From positions 1 to 64,000 of the forward strand of contig JAGCLD010000016.1 of the NCBI GenBank assembly GCA_017647145.1: DNA of 64,000 nt, given 5' to 3'. This document shows positions 8,309-16,535 of the stretch, in pieces (the stretch's first letter is position 1; every line of letters begins with the position of its first letter). The notes beneath the pieces were generated by a model. It was not told where the DNA came from. It worked only from the letters and a program-made list of their open reading frames with translations, and searched no databases. Source of the DNA: Paludibacteraceae bacterium (GTDB taxonomy: Bacteria > Bacteroidota > Bacteroidia > Bacteroidales > Paludibacteraceae). The position numbers were made by a program, and so were the translations under genes.

Positions 8309-9499
8309 TTATTGTGCCAGACATTCATATACGAGCGTCAGCTTTGTGCTATGGTCGCCCTTTTCATCGTGGAAAGTGTAGTCTATCACATATTCTCCCG
8401 GAGCATCAGCATCGTAGTGTCCATACCACGAACCATTGTTAAGTTGATAGGTTTCAGAAGCAGGCACACACAACATTCCAGTACAGAAAGTTTGTTTAGC
8501 GAACTCAGCCGGTTCTTTCACTGCAACAGTAACATAAATCGGTTCAGCACATTCCACTCTACCATCAATTTGCAATGAAGTTACTTTACCAGCCTCATAA
8601 GGTTTAGCAACACGAAGTGTGTCACCTTCTTTTAGGATATTGCCTTCCAGGTCGCGCAATGTAAATTCCACACAAGTAGGTTGATCGCCCACTACAGGAG
8701 TTTCCACACAATTGATTACTTCATGCGTATCAATGTCAATCAATACTGCCACAATGTTGCAATTTTGCATATCCCAGTTTTCATCAAACCCACATGTAAG
8801 TTCTTTTTCCCATGTATCACCAGCTTGGATAGGTGCGATATTTTCTCCCCATGTTCCGTTGAGGACAGTACGCAAGACATGATTATGTTCATAGTCATGT
8901 TGTTCACCTTCCGAGAATGCTTGTGGTGCGATAATTCCATCTTCCGTAATCATGAGTACCAATGCAGCATTCATAACATCCGTTTGTGCAGTGATAGTCA
9001 CCTTTACATCTGCCACGCCTTCAGCTTTTTGTGGGATAACAGAAGTTTCTATTGCTGCAAGGACTTCCGGCATCGCATTAAGTTCAGCCGTCATCAAAGC
9101 TTCCCAGTTTCCATCATTTTGAAGATAGAGATTGTTGTATTTTTTCCAGTTAAAAACACCCTTTGGGAATGATGTAGTCGGCGCTCCTCCGAAGTACTTA
9201 TAATATTCATCCGCTTCAGGACAGCGCAAATCATAAATATCATCAAAAGGTTGTGTGAAGGAATTGCTTGCCGGGTGCATTGCCACCACAACTATATTTT
9301 CAGGATATGTTTCTAAGAGTGAGTGTGCTAATTCCGCTGCTCTTGGGCAGTTCACACATTTCATACCTGTGAATTCAGTAAGCAAAATACGCTTTTGACT
9401 ATCTACCGGTTGTACAGGTTTAATTCTATCTCCCTCGGGGATAATATCACAAGCCATCATGCTTACTGCAAGCGTAATCAAGGAAAATATTTTTTTCAT
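8309..9499 (-). CDS. Omp28-related lipoprotein with thioredoxin-like domain
   Basis: 396 residues. The lipoprotein signal has Cys17 as probable acylation site (SMMAC). Next comes a thioredoxin-like fold with ILLTEFTGMKCVNCP; the CxxC pair is at 48-51. The later segments fit the Omp28 family, first described as a surface antigen of Porphyromonas gingivalis. The C-terminal 120 residues look like a beta-sandwich. It probably sits in the outer membrane. The CxxC suggests a thiol-based role, which is inference. It is the last gene of the operon beginning at the sugar nucleotidyltransferase, 53 nt after the S9 peptidase gene. Confidence 0.85.
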   Translation of the reverse strand: MKKIFSLITLAVSMMACDIIPEGDRIKPVQPVDSQKRILLTEFTGMKCVNCPRAAELAHSLLETYPENIVVVAMHPASNSFTQPFDDIYDLRCPEADEYYKYFGGAPTTSFPKGVFNWKKYNNLYLQNDGNWEALMTAELNAMPEVLAAIETSVIPQKAEGVADVKVTITAQTDVMNAALVLMITEDGIIAPQAFSEGEQHDYEHNHVLRTVLNGTWGENIAPIQAGDTWEKELTCGFDENWDMQNCNIVAVLIDIDTHEVINCVETPVVGDQPTCVEFTLRDLEGNILKEGDTLRVAKPYEAGKVTSLQIDGRVECAEPIYVTVAVKEPAEFAKQTFCTGMLCVPASETYQLNNGSWYGHYDADAPGEYVIDYTFHDEKGDHSTKLTLVYECLAQ

Positions 9500-9552
9500 T
9501 TTGTTTTATAATTATATATGTTTGGGTTTATATTTTTTCAAAAATCATGCCG

Positions 9553-11649
9553 TTATTCCTTCAACCACTTATCCAACCAGCTAATAAATGTTCTATGCCA
9601 CAAGATGCTATTTTGTATTTGTATCACCCAGTGGTTTTCATCAGGATAGATGAGAAGTTGCGCTGGCACGCCTCTGAGTTTTGCTGCATTAAAGGCACTC
9701 ATCCCTTGTGATGCCAATATTCTGTAGTCTTTTTCACCATGAATACAAAGAATCGGTGTATCCCATTTGTCAACAAATTTGTGTGGAGAATTAGCAAATG
9801 TAGTTTGCGCTATTTGATTATCCTTATCCCAATATGCTCCGCCCATATCCCAATTTACGAACCACATTTCTTCTGTTTCCAAGTATTGTTGTTCCATATT
9901 AAAGATACCATCATGTGCGATGAACGCCTTGAATCTTTTTTCATGATGTCCGGCCATCCAATAGACAGAGTATCCACCGAAACTTGCACCCACGCATCCT
10001 AGGCGTTGTTCGTCAACATAAGATTCTTTAGCCACTTCATCGATTGCTGTGCGCAAGTCTCTCATACATTGTCCGCCATAGTCACCACTAATCGCAGCAT
10101 TCCACTCTTCTCCAAATCCATCCAATCCTCTTCTATTAGGAGCCACAACAATGTATCCTGCTGCCGCCATTATTTGCATATTCCATCTTGTGCTCCAGAA
10201 TTGGCTAACCGGACTTTGCGGTCCACCTTGGCAATAAAGAAGAGCCGGATATTTTTTATTAAGATCAAAGTCAGGAGGAAATATTACCCATGTGTGTAAA
10301 GGCTTACCATCTGTAGCTGTGAGCCATCTGGGTTCTACTTTTCCCATGTCCACTTGGTCCAAGAGATGTTTGTTTTCAAATGTGATTTGTGTTTGTTCTC
10401 CTGTTTGTTCATTAATCGCATAAATTTCATTAGGCATGCTCATGCTGTGACGAACACCGAGGAGTCCATTTGCAGTTTGTGCAACAGACTCATAGTCATG
10501 TTGTCCTTCAGTAATCTTTGCTATTTGCTTGCTCATCACATTTATGTTATAAATTTGTGTTGTAGCATGCCAGCAACTGATGAAATAGATAGACTGAGCA
10601 TCCTTTGCCCATACGAAAGAAGAAATGCTTTGGTCAAATGCAGCAGTAAAGTCCGCTTTCAATTTTGTATCGAGGTCCATGATATACAGGCGATTTTTAT
10701 CGCTTTCATAGCCATCGTTTTTCATGCTTAACCATGCGATTTTGCTTCCATCCGGAGAGAATGCTGGGTTGATGTCATATCCCATATTTTTATCTTCCCC
10801 ATCAAAATCTTTACACAAGTTGACAGTTTCTTTTGTCTCTATATCATACAAATAGATATCAGAGTCAGTAGATACGCTATATTGCAATCCTGTTTTTTTG
10901 CGTGATGTATAAGCGATTTTCTTTGAATCAGGAGAGAATGCAATTTGCTCAACCCCTCCGAATGGTTTCATAGGTGCTTCATATGGTTCATCCTGTAAGA
11001 GGTCAACTGCAGTACCCACAGCAGTATTTTCCAACTTATATAAGAATGGGTGTGGAACAGAAGTGACCCATTCATCCCAATGTTTATACATCAGGTCATC
11101 CACTACTATGCCTGTGGTTTTATCCAGGTCAGGATGTCTATCCTGGGTAGTCAATCCATATTTAACATTTGCCACTACCAGAATGTAATTTTCATCAGGA
11201 GAATATTTAAAGTCTGCGATACCACCGGGGTGTTGTGTTATTTGTTGTGGTTGTGTTCCGTCGGGGTTCATTTCCCAGACTTGCATTTCTCCACTTTTTG
11301 CACTCATATAGGCAATTTTCTGTCCGTTTCTCACCCATTTAGCACCATATTCACTTTCTGCAGAATGTGTTATTTGGGCATTTTGTGTACCATCAATATT
11401 GCACACAAATATTTCTCTGTTGCCTTTATTCTGTGGGATGTCATTGTATCTAACTCCGTAGCACACTTTGGTGCCATCAGGTGAAACCTGTGCGTCAGAC
11501 AATTGTCCGAACGACCATAGCAGTTCAGGAGTCATTTTTCTATTTTCTACAACTCTATTGCTTTTTGATATGATTTGCGTGTTGTCTTGTGTTGTAGTAC
11601 AAGCAGTGATTGCGGCTACTAATGCCATTGTTGCTAAAATTTTATTCAT
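9553..11649 (-). CDS. S9 family prolyl-oligopeptidase-type peptidase
   Basis: 698 residues. A lipoprotein-like signal (AITAC) is followed by an N-terminal beta-propeller of TolB/WD40-like repeats (many SPDGxKIA-type strands, about 40-430). A C-terminal alpha/beta-hydrolase follows. The nucleophile serine is in GASFGGY (about residue 555). Asp in GEKDYRI (about 640) and His in ENHWV (about 672) complete the triad. The family removes dipeptides or acylated amino acids from oligopeptides in the periplasm of asaccharolytic and saccharolytic Bacteroidales; the exact specificity (DPP4, DPP5 or acyl-peptidase) is not clear. It lies 23 nt after galE. Confidence 0.93.
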   Translation of the reverse strand: MNKILATMALVAAITACTTTQDNTQIISKSNRVVENRKMTPELLWSFGQLSDAQVSPDGTKVCYGVRYNDIPQNKGNREIFVCNIDGTQNAQITHSAESEYGAKWVRNGQKIAYMSAKSGEMQVWEMNPDGTQPQQITQHPGGIADFKYSPDENYILVVANVKYGLTTQDRHPDLDKTTGIVVDDLMYKHWDEWVTSVPHPFLYKLENTAVGTAVDLLQDEPYEAPMKPFGGVEQIAFSPDSKKIAYTSRKKTGLQYSVSTDSDIYLYDIETKETVNLCKDFDGEDKNMGYDINPAFSPDGSKIAWLSMKNDGYESDKNRLYIMDLDTKLKADFTAAFDQSISSFVWAKDAQSIYFISCWHATTQIYNINVMSKQIAKITEGQHDYESVAQTANGLLGVRHSMSMPNEIYAINEQTGEQTQITFENKHLLDQVDMGKVEPRWLTATDGKPLHTWVIFPPDFDLNKKYPALLYCQGGPQSPVSQFWSTRWNMQIMAAAGYIVVAPNRRGLDGFGEEWNAAISGDYGGQCMRDLRTAIDEVAKESYVDEQRLGCVGASFGGYSVYWMAGHHEKRFKAFIAHDGIFNMEQQYLETEEMWFVNWDMGGAYWDKDNQIAQTTFANSPHKFVDKWDTPILCIHGEKDYRILASQGMSAFNAAKLRGVPAQLLIYPDENHWVIQIQNSILWHRTFISWLDKWLKE

Positions 11650-11672
11650 ATATACGTGTGTTTTTCAGGTGT

Positions 11673-12692
11673 CTATTTTTTTTGATTTTGCTCCCACTTC
11701 CATGCATTTTTCAATGTTTCCGTCAGAGGTGTGAGTGCTTTCCATTGTAGTGTGTTGTTAGCATGCGTAGGGTCAGCCCATACTTGTTCTATGTCACCTT
11801 TTCTTCTTGCTACAATTTTGTGTGGTACTTTCAGTTTGTTTACTTCTTGGAAGGTAGTAAGCATTTCGAGCACAGAGAGTCCTCTACCCGTTCCGACATT
11901 AAACACTTCCACTTGTTTTTCCTGTTTATTATTGAGCAGATGTGTCAGTGCTGCCAGATGTGCCTTTGCCAAGTCCACTACATCAATATAGTCTCTGATG
12001 CAAGTACCATCCGGTGTATTATAATCGTTACCGTAAATTTTCAATTCTGTTCTTTTGCCAGCAGCTGTCTGTGCAATGTAGGGCATGAGGTTATTAGGTA
12101 TTCCATTAGGTATTTCCCCTATATGTGCGCTTGGATGTGCTCCTATGGGGTTGAAATATCTCAGTACAACAGCTTTAAGTTGTTTATTAGCAGCCGCCAA
12201 ATCAGTGATTATCTCCTCGGCAATCTGCTTTGTATTACCATAGGGAGACTCTGCTTTTTTGATAGGCGCTTTTTCATCAACAGGCAATTTGTCGGGCTGT
12301 CCATACACTGTACAAGAAGAAGAAAAAACGATATTAGGTATCTTGTAGTTGAGCATTAGTTCCAACAAATTAATCAGAGAGAGGAGATTATTTCTGTAAT
12401 ACATAAGTGGTTTTTCCACAGACTCTGCCACTGCTTTACTTGCTGCAAAGTGTATTACTGCGTCTATATTTGGGTATTTATTCAAGACACGTTCCATCTG
12501 CACATAATCAGTGCAATCAACATTTTCGAATGCAGGATTAATTCCCGTTATTTTGTATATACCTTCAAGAACTTGCACATTGGAGTTAGACAAGTTATCT
12601 ACGATAATTACCTCATTTCCATTCTGCAATAGTTCAACCACTGTATGTGATCCAATGTATCCTGTTCCTCCCGTAACCAATATCTTTGCCAT
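11673..12692 (-). CDS. galE: UDP-glucose 4-epimerase
   Basis: 339 residues, the normal length for GalE. The NAD-binding Rossmann motif GGTGYIGSH is at the very N-terminus. The catalytic SSSCTVYG and YGNTK (YxxxK) motifs are in place. The substrate region VVLRYFNPIGAHPS is typical. It interconverts UDP-glucose and UDP-galactose for glycan synthesis. It is 46 nt downstream of the sugar nucleotidyltransferase gene and 23 nt upstream of the S9 peptidase gene. The pairing with a nucleotidyltransferase suggests nucleotide-sugar supply. Confidence 0.95.
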   Translation of the reverse strand: MAKILVTGGTGYIGSHTVVELLQNGNEVIIVDNLSNSNVQVLEGIYKITGINPAFENVDCTDYVQMERVLNKYPNIDAVIHFAASKAVAESVEKPLMYYRNNLLSLINLLELMLNYKIPNIVFSSSCTVYGQPDKLPVDEKAPIKKAESPYGNTKQIAEEIITDLAAANKQLKAVVLRYFNPIGAHPSAHIGEIPNGIPNNLMPYIAQTAAGKRTELKIYGNDYNTPDGTCIRDYIDVVDLAKAHLAALTHLLNNKQEKQVEVFNVGTGRGLSVLEMLTTFQEVNKLKVPHKIVARRKGDIEQVWADPTHANNTLQWKALTPLTETLKNAWKWEQNQKK

Positions 12693-12738
12693 ATAGTAGT
12701 GTATGTGTTACTGTTTTTAGATGGTTATGAATTTTTAT

Positions 12739-13644
12739 TTAGAATAGTCTTTCCGGATAGACACCCTTTCTTATCAGTTCGTTGATTTTCATTATCACTT
12801 GCGGTTTATCCTCTGCATAAGTAACTCCACACCATGTTGATGGAGTGTCAAGCACTTGACATTTAATTGTGCCTTGTTCTATCAATGTATTTACAGCCGT
12901 AGGGATGTAGTATTCCGATTTTAGTTCTTCCGAATGTTTTTTTAGGAACATATGAAAGAGTTGTTCAGAATGTTCGAAATAATCAGTTGTAAATCCCCAC
13001 ATATTCATTGAGACCAATGTATCAGGTAACAATACTACATCTTGTCCATCTTGGTCGGGATAGACAATTTGTCCTGCTTTTTCCTCGATGTGTATTCTTT
13101 CCGTAATCGTTGTCAAGTATCCATTTTCATCACATTGACACACCCCCCTATTCACTGTTCCGCTTTCAGAAAGTGTATTGTTAATGTGATAAGCCACCAT
13201 GCAATATTGGTTTTGTTTTCCTTCCAGTGTTTTCAAGTAATCAGCCAATATTTGGAAAGATTCTTTTCCATAGAAATCATCCGAATTAATGACTGCAAAA
13301 GGTTCTTGAATACATTCTTTTCCCATGAGGACAGCGTGGTTAGTGCCCCAAGGTTTTTCTCTTTTAGGGTCAACCGGGTATCCTTGTGGAATTTTATCAA
13401 TTGCCTGATAACACACTTCGCATGGTATTTTATGTTCAAATTTGCTGAGTACTTTATTTTTAAAATCTTCCGCAAAGGTTTCTCTGATCACAAATACTAT
13501 TTTTCCGAAACCTGCTCTGATTGCATCATAGACAGAGTAGTCCATGATTGTTTCTCCCGAAGGTCCTATCTCGTCGAGTTGTTTGAGTCCTCCGTATCTG
13601 CTTCCCATTCCAGCAGCGAGTACAAATAAAGTTGGTTTTATCAT
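12739..13644 (-). CDS. Sugar-phosphate nucleotidyltransferase
   Basis: 301 residues. The N-terminal signature LAAGMGSRYGGLKQLDEIGP (one glycine-rich loop and the catalytic Lys) places it in the NTP_transferase family. NSDDFYGKE carries the metal-binding Asp of this fold. It would join a sugar 1-phosphate to UTP, TTP or another NTP. The exact nucleotide and sugar cannot be read from sequence, though adjacency to galE favours UDP-hexose chemistry. First gene of a four-gene operon driven by the promoter at 13708-13737. Confidence 0.85.
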   Translation of the reverse strand: MIKPTLFVLAAGMGSRYGGLKQLDEIGPSGETIMDYSVYDAIRAGFGKIVFVIRETFAEDFKNKVLSKFEHKIPCEVCYQAIDKIPQGYPVDPKREKPWGTNHAVLMGKECIQEPFAVINSDDFYGKESFQILADYLKTLEGKQNQYCMVAYHINNTLSESGTVNRGVCQCDENGYLTTITERIHIEEKAGQIVYPDQDGQDVVLLPDTLVSMNMWGFTTDYFEHSEQLFHMFLKKHSEELKSEYYIPTAVNTLIEQGTIKCQVLDTPSTWCGVTYAEDKPQVIMKINELIRKGVYPERLF

Positions 13645-13707
13645 GGTGTAATGTATTGTTTATATTCGTTACTTGACTGTTGTATATTTGATTTTAGTTT
13701 TAGTTTA

Positions 13708-13737
13708 CAAAGGTAGTAAATTAGTCTTGAATACAAA
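13708..13737 (-). promoter_or_regulatory. Promoter of nucleotidyltransferase-galE operon
   Basis: Minus-strand TTTG (13734-13737), 18-nt spacer and TACCTTTG (13708-13715). It gives a leader of about 60 nt. Confidence 0.75.
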
Positions 13738-13874
13738 AGTAGGCACTGCCGACATCAGCAACTATTCATCAAGGTATTCATCAAAAAATGACAAGAGAAA
13801 GTCTATCTAATCAGGCAGGTGAATCAAAGATACAGCGATAATAGAGTTCGTCATTTAAAAAAATTGCCTTTTGT

Positions 13875-13907
13875 GTTGTTGTTTTTCAGAAAAGTTTGTA
13901 TATTTGC
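13875..13907 (+). promoter_or_regulatory. Promoter of tRNA-Lys
   Basis: Plus-strand GTTG (13875-13878), 20-nt spacer, TATATTTG (13899-13906). It lies 30 nt upstream of the tRNA. Confidence 0.75.
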
Positions 13908-13936
13908 ACCCGCATTTGCAATGAATATTAAGCGTT

Positions 13937-14012
13937 GACTTCGTAGCTCAGTTGGTAGAGCAACTGACTCTTAATCAGTGGGTCGAGAGTTCGAGCCTCT
14001 CCGAGGTCACCA
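13937..14012 (+). tRNA. tRNA-Lys (anticodon CTT)
   Basis: A 76-nt cloverleaf with acceptor GACTTCG/CGAGGTC, D arm GCTCAGTTGGTAGAGC, and anticodon arm ACTGA-CTCTTAA-TCAGT with anticodon CTT. The T arm is GAGAG-TTCGAGC-CTCTC, and an encoded CCA occupies 14010-14012. It reads AAG codons. It is followed at once by a hairpin terminator, so it forms a one-gene unit. It borders a short accessory patch, which is common for tRNA genes used as insertion sites; no att duplication was found. Confidence 0.96.
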
Positions 14013-14014
14013 AA

Positions 14015-14048
14015 GAAGAATCACTTGAAAGGGTGATTCTTCTTTTTT
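14015..14048 (+). terminator. Terminator after tRNA-Lys
   Basis: AGAAGAATCAC (14015-14025) and GTGATTCTTCT (14033-14043) pair, followed by TTTTT. The stem starts just after the CCA end. Confidence 0.9.
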
Positions 14049-14283
14049 GTTTGTACAAACATACACGGCAGAGGCAGCGGGATAATGAATCGGGTAGTTT
14101 TCAAATATCCCTTATTAGCAACTTCGGAATGACGTTAAAATACATTTCATGCGTTATTGAGAAGTTGCTATTATCCTTTTCCTATTTTCTTCCTATCTCC
14201 ATCTTATTTAGATCCTATCTGTTTTGTATCTTTATCCCACGTGTATCCTACGCAATGGTAACGGTATGGTAACGGTGAAGATT

Positions 14284-14334
14284 GGACGTTCACGAAGTGA
14301 ACTACAGAACGTTCGTTGCACTCACTATAGGGAC
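14284..14334 (+). repeat. Modular mini-hairpin array B
   Basis: Two 23-nt modules. The first is GGAC-GTTCACGAAGTGAAC-TACA with a perfect GTTCAC/GTGAAC inverted repeat. The second runs from GAACGTTCGTT to ACTATA. It then ends in GGGAC. The second module matches one module each of the arrays at 296-407 and 52918-53009. Confidence 0.75.
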
Positions 14335-14494
14335 TACCCCCTGTTCTGTTCAGAACTCCGTCGTATCGGGAATGATGAATGACGTAGATACACTGAAAAG
14401 TGAAAATTGCGGGTAAACAAGAGCAATCTTCCCTACATGGAGCGATAGTGCGATTAGTTCCTGAATGCGAGATGATTGCACAGGTAAATTCTAC

Positions 14495-14547
14495 AGGTAT
14501 CTCGCTTGCGCCCCTAACTTAGGGTAGAGTTTTGCTGAGCGAGATGG
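14495..14547. repeat. 50-bp palindromic element, copy 1
   Basis: Terminal arms CTCGCT (14501-14506) and AGCGAG (14538-14543) enclose GCGCCCCTAACTTAG and GGTAGAGTTTT. It is closely similar to 38914-38965 across its whole length. Its end lies a few bases beyond the stop of the minus-strand endonuclease gene, so it may also fold at that transcript's 3' end. Confidence 0.7.
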
Positions 14548-14554
14548 GCTGGGA

Positions 14555-15607
14555 TTACATAAAATGCTTCAGTCCTACATCTAAAATCATTTTTGCAAAA
14601 TCATTACCATTAATAAGTCGAACATTCGCTTCTTGTGCTTTTCTCTTAGCTTCTTCGGTGAAATCTTCCGCATTAGAAACGACCCATAATTGTACATTAT
14701 AATCCTCGTTTTGATTCATGTGATTGTTTTTATACAATTCTATTTGATTTACAGACCAATCATCCGTGGAATAATCATGCTTCTTAATTTGTACCATGAC
14801 TGCAACTTTTAGTTGCTCAAAATATGCCACTCTATCAGCATCGCCTTCATCAGTAGAACTTTCATTTGGCGCAGGTTTGAGTACTTCGTTCGCGCCTATT
14901 GCCCTCAGGTATTTTTCCACTAAATCCTCATAAGTTATATGCTGTACATAGTCATTAATAATCTTTTTTGCAGCAGGTAATGTGCATTGCATCAATTCCT
15001 TGTAAATGCATATCGGATTTTTGTTTTTTGCACGTTTAATACTTTCCTCAACACTTTCGTCTAAATCAGAAATATCAGCATTGGTTTGCATAATCTTCAT
15101 ACGAGAGAACAGTGCTTGATCAGCATATTCTTGACGAGGTAAGTTTGCACATATAGGTTCTACTCGGCGATAGAATCCTAAGTCAATAAAATTACCGTTT
15201 GCATCGTACAAATAACCATCTTTCACTTGAGCAAGACTGCCATTCCAATCTATCAGTTGATCTGAAGCAAGTAATTGATGTATAGACTCATTGGTATATA
15301 CATTATCATCCGCTATTTTAAATATGCTAAATTCCCCCCAAGTAGGCACCACAACAATGTCCCCCTTTTTCATGCTTAAATAACGCCACAGGCTATGGCG
15401 ATTTCGCATGTATCCATACTCATTAGCAAATTGTTTTTGAAATTCATCCCAGTTGTTTTTAGACGCCTTAACAAAGTCATCTGTGGATAGTTCTGCCCAA
15501 CCTGTTGCTAAAACATTGTTGTTAAATAGCAACGGATAGGATAACACAAGACCATTTTCACCTCCTTTAATTCTATGTATCCAATATCTTTTGTCTAATT
15601 CTGCCAT
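14555..15607 (-). CDS. Mrr-like restriction endonuclease, probable type IV
   Basis: 350 residues, no signal peptide. The C-terminal 110 residues fit the Mrr-type PD-(D/E)xK nuclease fold: acidic pair at D256/D258 after a GAN segment, then QIK at 273-275 (the QxK variant), then LWVVSNAEDFTEEAKRKAQE, VRLINGNDFAKMI. The last two pieces are typical of Mrr_cat domains. The N-terminal 170 residues (YWIHRIKGG, GWAELS, KGDIVVVP, FSIFKI) resemble a PUA/EVE-like reader fold, as expected for an enzyme that recognises modified DNA, but that is inference. No methyltransferase gene lies nearby, which favours modification-dependent (type IV) restriction. It sits alone among repeats next to tRNA-Lys, suggesting horizontal gain. 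Confidence 0.7.
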   Translation of the reverse strand: MAELDKRYWIHRIKGGENGLVLSYPLLFNNNVLATGWAELSTDDFVKASKNNWDEFQKQFANEYGYMRNRHSLWRYLSMKKGDIVVVPTWGEFSIFKIADDNVYTNESIHQLLASDQLIDWNGSLAQVKDGYLYDANGNFIDLGFYRRVEPICANLPRQEYADQALFSRMKIMQTNADISDLDESVEESIKRAKNKNPICIYKELMQCTLPAAKKIINDYVQHITYEDLVEKYLRAIGANEVLKPAPNESSTDEGDADRVAYFEQLKVAVMVQIKKHDYSTDDWSVNQIELYKNNHMNQNEDYNVQLWVVSNAEDFTEEAKRKAQEANVRLINGNDFAKMILDVGLKHFM

Positions 15608-15842
15608 AGATTTTATTTTTAAGTGTTATAAATCAACCACGAAGTTGCAACCTTTTTTTTAAATTTGCAAGGATTTATATAATTTTTACCGAGTTTGGCA
15701 GAAATGAACTACACCCAAGAAGTTAGTACCTGAATGCAAAAGAGTTATGCCAACACACCCAACGAATAAATGGGCAGCATTTACTCAGACAAAATCGAGA
15801 AAATTTATGCCTTCAAATTTCGATGTGCACACACCTGACGAA
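15608..15842. other. Gene-free AT-rich spacer
   Basis: No frame, hairpin or promoter that I can support. It separates the endonuclease gene start from the stop of the retroelement-like fragment. Confidence 0.4.
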
Positions 15843-15851
15843 ATTTAATTA

Positions 15852-16046
15852 CTGAACCAGACACACGGATTGCCCGATGCAGCGATCGTAGTTGAACATG
15901 TAGATTTCATGAGGATTGAAGTTAAGGAGACACGCGCTGCCTGAACCATCAGGAGTGGACGACCAATAGTAGCCAGCCCCACCTACGCCACCTACATTAC
16001 CATCGCAATCGCGGACGCCCGCAGCCGGCAAAAAAAGGTAGTGTAT
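15852..16046 (-). pseudogene. C-terminal fragment of a FISUMP/C-lectin-like variable protein
   Basis: Minus-strand frame ending at the TAA codon at 15852-15854. It encodes LFLPAAGVRDCDGN, then GYYWSSTPDGSG, then LNFN and GQSVCLVQ. These are the landmarks of the FISUMP/C-type-lectin-like C-terminus (usual forms LPAAGYR, GYYWSST, GQSVRLVQ) found in big multi-copy families of Bacteroidales, some of them targets of diversity-generating retroelements. Only the last ~65 residues remain; upstream of LFLPAAG the homology stops and there is no plausible start or signal peptide. At positions where relatives have Asn (AAC/AAT), codons here are GTC, GAT, TGC, CAT, TAC, TTC, CTC and ATC. Most of these differ from AAC/AAT only at the adenines. 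The R-to-C codon TGT fits a C-to-T decay change instead. Confidence 0.7.
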
Positions 16047-16181
16047 ATCTGCAAGAAAAACAAATGGGAAATGATAGAACACGCGCGGAGTGAGCTGAAA
16101 GGAGTATGTCTAAATAGAACTGAAAAGGGCGACAGGGAGGTTAGTATTTACAAGAGGGAATTGGGGGTTTAGAATAAAAAT

Positions 16182-16216
16182 AATGCGGAGTTGTTATCTG
16201 TGTAACAACTCCGCAT
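16182..16216 (-). terminator. Terminator after the winged-helix gene
   Basis: A 15-bp perfect stem AATGCGGAGTTGTTA/TAACAACTCCGCATT with a TCTGTG loop. On the minus strand it is followed by ATTTTTATT. It ends the gene at 16242-16439. Confidence 0.9.
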
Positions 16217-16241
16217 TTTGATATTAGTATGAGAAGGGGTA

Positions 16242-16439
16242 TTAGATCAAGTTGATGATAAGTTCTCCTTCAACTTCGTTGAATGCTATTTTTCCTTCTC
16301 TTGCCAACCAGCCATATGCTTGGTTGAGTTCAGTTTCTTTCAGTTTAGTTGCTTTTTTGATGGCTTTTGTGCTCAATGCACCGTTTTGCAAGGCGTTCCA
16401 TACCAACCCGGCATTCTCGCCCATTTTTCCAATTAACAT
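16242..16439 (-). CDS. Small winged helix-turn-helix protein (DUF2582-like)
   Basis: 65 residues forming one winged-helix domain: ENAGLVWNALQNG, then the helix STKAIKKATKLKETELNQAYGWL, then the wing EGKIAFNE. This is the DUF2582 family, short DNA-binding-like proteins common in Bacteroidota. The target is unknown. It has its own promoter (16498-16529) whose -33 box lies just past the stop of fadD, and a strong terminator. The expression unit is thus independent of its neighbours. Confidence 0.85.
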   Translation of the reverse strand: MLIGKMGENAGLVWNALQNGALSTKAIKKATKLKETELNQAYGWLAREGKIAFNEVEGELIINLI

Positions 16440-16497
16440 AATTCTTTTTTACCTTAAAATATTAAACATTTCGAATGAGTGTCTCTCATTTCAGGTG

Positions 16498-16529
16498 CAA
16501 AGTTACGGAAAATCGGGCAGTTGAGCAAA
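16498..16529 (-). promoter_or_regulatory. Promoter of the winged-helix gene
   Basis: Minus-strand TTTG (16526-16529), exactly 20 nt, then TAACTTTG (16498-16505). The leader is about 50 nt. Confidence 0.8.
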
Positions 16530-16535
16530 TTCCAT

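Larger units (their letters stand above)
14049..14554. repeat. Non-coding repeat patch downstream of tRNA-Lys
   Basis: About 500 nt without a supported gene. It holds a GATACAAAACAGATAGG-type motif (14213-14238, as complement) that also occurs at 53573, the modular mini-hairpin array B (14284-14334), and a 50-bp imperfect palindrome (14495-14547) with a sister copy at 38914. The remainder shows no signal I can name. Confidence 0.6.

Noticed and set aside
14049-14554. Attachment-site duplication of tRNA-Lys
   Set aside because: I searched by eye for a copy of the tRNA 3' end (TTCGAGCCTCTCCGAGGTCACCA) further along the accessory patch and did not find one.
15855-16082. A complete 77-residue protein starting MFYHFPFVF
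   Set aside because: The first ~15 residues are unlike any FISUMP protein and there is no signal peptide, promoter or ribosome-binding site; I treat the locus as a C-terminal gene fragment.
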